DNA of 7,713 nucleotides, taken from assembly GCA_002293295.1 (NCBI GenBank), contig DBCY01000148.1:1-7713 (forward strand). The letters are read 5' to 3'. Below the pieces are notes generated by a model. It was not told where the DNA came from, did not search any database, and saw only the letters and a list, made by a program, of their open reading frames with translations. A program made the position numbers and the translations under genes. Source of the stretch: Ruminococcus sp. UBA946 (GTDB lineage Bacteria; Bacillota; Clostridia; Oscillospirales; Ruminococcaceae). Of the stretch, positions 5,698-7,713 are shown in pieces. Every line of letters begins with the position of its first letter. The stretch's first letter is position 1.

Positions 5698-5728
5698 ATT
5701 TATTTTTAATAAAAATAACTGATATGTA

Positions 5729-5757
5729 TTGTAAAGATATACATTATATGTTATAAT
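5729..5757 (+). promoter_or_regulatory. Promoter for obg
   Basis: TTGTAA (5729-5734) and TATAAT (5752-5757) are 17 bases apart, with TG at 5749-5750 giving an extended -10. It lies just after the rpmA terminator, so obg can be expressed independently of the ribosomal protein genes. The leader would be about 60 bases, AT-rich, with no clear structure. Confidence 0.75.
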
Positions 5758-5825
5758 ATTATGGGTAATTTGGGGTAAAATATGTTGAAATATAGTATAA
5801 GCGTTACCATAATTAAGGAGTTTAT

Positions 5826-7106
5826 ATGTTTATAGATAAAGCGGTAATTAAAATACGTTCGGGTGACGGAGGCGACGGAGCAGTGTCGTTTCACCGTGAA
5901 AAGTATGTGGCGGCGGGAGGTCCTGACGGCGGCGACGGCGGCAAGGGCGGCGATATTGTGTTTGCCGCCGACGATAATTTCTCCACGCTTATTGATTTCC
6001 GCTATAAAAGGGAGTATATTGCCGATAAGGGCCAGAACGGCTCTTCCCGCAACTGTACGGGTAAAAATGCTCAGGACTTAATTATAAAGGTTCCTCGGGG
6101 AACTCTTATACGCGACGCCGGAACGGGCAGAATTATGGCGGATATGTCGTCGGGAGGTCCGAAAGTTCTGGCGGCGGGCGGCAAAGGGGGGAAAGGAAAC
6201 GCAAGGTTTGCTACTCCAACAAGACAAATCCCCAGATTTGCAAAACCGGGATTTTTAGGTGAGGAGTATAATATTTCCTTAGAGCTTAAGCTTATTGCGG
6301 ACGTCGGTCTCGTGGGTTTCCCCAATGTCGGAAAATCCACGCTTATATCCGTAGTTTCGGCTGCGAAGCCGAAAATTGCCGGCTATCATTTTACTACGCT
6401 CACCCCCGTATTGGGAGTTGTTAAGGTTGACGAAGGCAAATCCTTTGTTATGGCGGATATCCCCGGACTTATCGAAGGAGCCGCCGACGGAACGGGGCTT
6501 GGTCATGAATTTCTGCGGCATGTTGAAAGATGCCGGCTGATTGTTCATGTTGTTGATGTTTCCGGTTCTGAGGGGCGCGACCCTAAAAGTGACTTTCAGA
6601 TTATTAACCGGGAGCTTGCGAATTTCAGCGAGGAACTGGCTATGCTTCCTCAAATCGTTGCGGCAAATAAATGCGATATAGCTTCGGATGAGCAAATAGA
6701 AGAATTCGGGAAATTTATTACGGACAGCGGGTATAAGTTATACCCTGTTTCAGCGGCGACCACAAAAGGCACTAAAGAGCTTGTCGGGGAAATCTCGGCG
6801 GAGCTTGACAAGCTTCCTCCCGTTAAGGAATACGAGGTACAGCCTCTTACGCCTAAGGAACTTGACGAAAAGCTTGGCGCCGGAGAAAAATTTGAAATAA
6901 CAGTCGGAGACGACGGTGTTTATTATGTAAAAGCCGAATGGCTTCTTCATATTATGCGCACCGTTGATATGGACGATTATTCGTCATTACAGTATTTTCA
7001 GCGCGTACTGCGCAGCAGGGGTATTATTGACAAGCTTGAACAGATGAACATAAAAGAAGGGGATACGGTAAACATATTCGGTTTTGAATTCGATTTTGTA
7101 TTATAA
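5826..7106 (+). CDS. obg: GTPase Obg/CgtA, ribosome assembly
   Basis: A 426-aa essential-type GTPase that binds the 50S subunit during late assembly and is linked to the stringent response. Domains in order: the glycine-rich Obg fold (about 1-158, with GDGGDGAVSFHREKY, GGPDGGDGGKGGD and GGKGGKGN); the G domain (about 159-330) with GFPNVGKST (G1, 164-172), FTT (G2, 189-191), DIPG (G3, 211-214), NKCD (G4, 281-284) and SAA (G5, 309-311); and a C-terminal OCT domain (about 345-426, with FEITVGDDGVYYVKAEWLLHIMRTVDMDDYSSLQYFQRVLRSRGI). Having OCT is typical of Gram-positive Obg, as in Bacillus. ATG 5826 has AAGGAG 5 bases upstream. Its place after rplU-rpmA is strongly conserved in bacteria. No terminator is visible after it, so the GNAT gene 33 bases on is probably in the same transcript. 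Confidence 0.98.
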   Translation: MFIDKAVIKIRSGDGGDGAVSFHREKYVAAGGPDGGDGGKGGDIVFAADDNFSTLIDFRYKREYIADKGQNGSSRNCTGKNAQDLIIKVPRGTLIRDAGTGRIMADMSSGGPKVLAAGGKGGKGNARFATPTRQIPRFAKPGFLGEEYNISLELKLIADVGLVGFPNVGKSTLISVVSAAKPKIAGYHFTTLTPVLGVVKVDEGKSFVMADIPGLIEGAADGTGLGHEFLRHVERCRLIVHVVDVSGSEGRDPKSDFQIINRELANFSEELAMLPQIVAANKCDIASDEQIEEFGKFITDSGYKLYPVSAATTKGTKELVGEISAELDKLPPVKEYEVQPLTPKELDEKLGAGEKFEITVGDDGVYYVKAEWLLHIMRTVDMDDYSSLQYFQRVLRSRGIIDKLEQMNIKEGDTVNIFGFEFDFVL

Positions 7107-7139
7107 TAATATATTATTTGAGTAATTTATAATGAGAGT

Positions 7140-7652
7140 GTGGTAAATATTGAATTTAAGCTGACGCCCTGGCGTCTTGAGTTTGCGGGGGAATTCGCTT
7201 CAATAGCAAATAATTATAATATTGCGAAATATATGAGGGATACGTTCCCTCATCCGTATACCGAAGTTACGGCGGAATGGTTTATCAGGGACTGCATTGG
7301 GGACGACCCCGGGCACAGCATTACGTATGCAATAACTTCGGACGGGAAGGTCATAGGAAGCATAGGGGTTTTTATGCGTGACGACGTATATTCAAAAAGC
7401 TGTGATTTAGGGTACTTTATTGCTGAGGAATACTGGGGAAGGGGAATTGCGACGGGCGCAATCAGGCAAATCTGCGCCGAAGCGTTCAAAAAGCTTGATA
7501 CCGTCAGGATTATCGCCGAACCCTTTGCCGATAATACCGGTTCGAGGAAAGCCCTTGAAAAAGCCGGTTTTACTTTGGAGGGTATCCTGAAAAAGAGCGT
7601 ATATAAGCTTGGTGAATTTCATGACAGCTGTATATATGCGTTAGTGCGCTAG
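7140..7652 (+). CDS. GNAT-family N-acetyltransferase, RimJ/RimL-like
   Basis: A 170-aa acetyl-CoA-dependent acetyltransferase of the GNAT_3 (RimJ/RimL) type, which in characterised members acetylates protein N-termini or small amines; the substrate here is unknown. The N-terminal strand FKLTPWRLEFAGEFASIANN and the YMRDTFPHPYT segment are typical. The acetyl-CoA binding loop is YWGRGIATGA (98-107), and the closing motif is ADNTGSRKALEKAGF (130-144). The length is normal. Start GTG 7140 is the only upstream in-frame choice that keeps the first strand; the next ATG (Met32) would lose it. The upstream ribosome site is poor, so expression may be low or depend on obg translation. The TAG stop (7650-7652) lies inside CTAGTACC, the first bases of a MITE-like element, so the final codon context may have been set by that insertion. 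Confidence 0.93.
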   Translation: MVNIEFKLTPWRLEFAGEFASIANNYNIAKYMRDTFPHPYTEVTAEWFIRDCIGDDPGHSITYAITSDGKVIGSIGVFMRDDVYSKSCDLGYFIAEEYWGRGIATGAIRQICAEAFKKLDTVRIIAEPFADNTGSRKALEKAGFTLEGILKKSVYKLGEFHDSCIYALVR

Positions 7653-7713
7653 TACCTCGTAACATCTAAAAATTGCGAATGATAAATTAGAATTATACCG
7701 CCGCAGGCGGTAT
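7648..7713 (+). mobile_element. MITE-like element copy B, cut by the window edge
   Basis: This stretch aligns without gaps to the reverse complement of 3974-4039, with 58 of 66 bases identical. It includes CTAGTACCTC at the start and the central palindrome ATACCGCC-GCA-GGCGGTAT (7695-7713). Several of the 8 differences are transitions, and the palindrome arms are conserved while the loop differs, which suggests selection on the hairpin. The distal arm and end lie beyond the window. The element begins at the GNAT stop codon. Confidence 0.8.

Noticed and set aside
5785..5813. Second obg promoter candidate TTGAAA-17-CATAAT
   Set aside because: The transcript would start at or within the AAGGAG ribosome site, leaving no usable leader; the upstream promoter at 5729-5757 is better.
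6279..6695. 138-codon minus-strand open frame inside obg
   Set aside because: It lies wholly opposite the Obg G domain, whose motifs are intact, and has no promoter or ribosome site.

Overview
The window looks like chromosomal DNA from a Gram-positive Clostridia-type bacterium, perhaps in the Oscillospirales/Ruminococcaceae range. This is an inference from several things: strong AGGAGG-type ribosome sites, textbook sigma-A promoters (one is TTGACA-17-TATAAT), AT-rich intergenic DNA, a Gram-positive-style Thr-rich lipoprotein, and an AATTAAC-rich dispersed repeat of a kind I associate with clostridial genomes. No 16S gene or other firm taxonomic marker is present.

Left block (1-2374): a two-gene + strand operon. 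An HTH-cupin regulator (42-602) is followed 26 bases later by an acyl-CoA synthetase of the medium-chain/acetyl-CoA-synthetase-like group (629-2308). A bidirectional hairpin terminator (2343-2374) separates it from the convergent minus-strand lipoprotein gene.

Middle block (2392-4735): two minus-strand genes of unknown role. One is a 432-aa lipoprotein (2392-3690) with a Thr-rich linker and a possible DUF4652-like domain. The other is a 213-aa protein I do not recognise (4039-4680), with an acidic, repetitive C-terminal tail. Between them lie a promoter, a small nested inverted repeat, a terminator hairpin and a complete 112-bp MITE-like element (3928-4039).

Right block (4895-7713): the conserved ribosome-biogenesis cluster rplU (L21), rpmA (L27) and obg/cgtA, followed by a RimJ/RimL-type GNAT acetyltransferase. 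rplU-rpmA is driven by a perfect promoter through a structured leader of about 97 nt and ends at a strong terminator. obg has its own extended -10 promoter and probably carries the GNAT gene along. The prp (ysxB) gene usual between rplU and rpmA in Firmicutes is absent, and L27 correspondingly lacks the cleavable N-terminal extension.

The most unusual signal is non-coding. A second copy of the MITE-like element, cut by the window edge, starts exactly at the GNAT stop codon (7648-7713). The same arm of the element abuts the stop codon of both genes it follows, in the same orientation relative to the gene, and in the complete copy it lies between the gene and what looks like its original terminator. 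This suggests an element that enters or persists at gene 3' ends. I see no CRISPR array, tRNA, rRNA, transposase or defence system here; most of the coding content is ordinary housekeeping.
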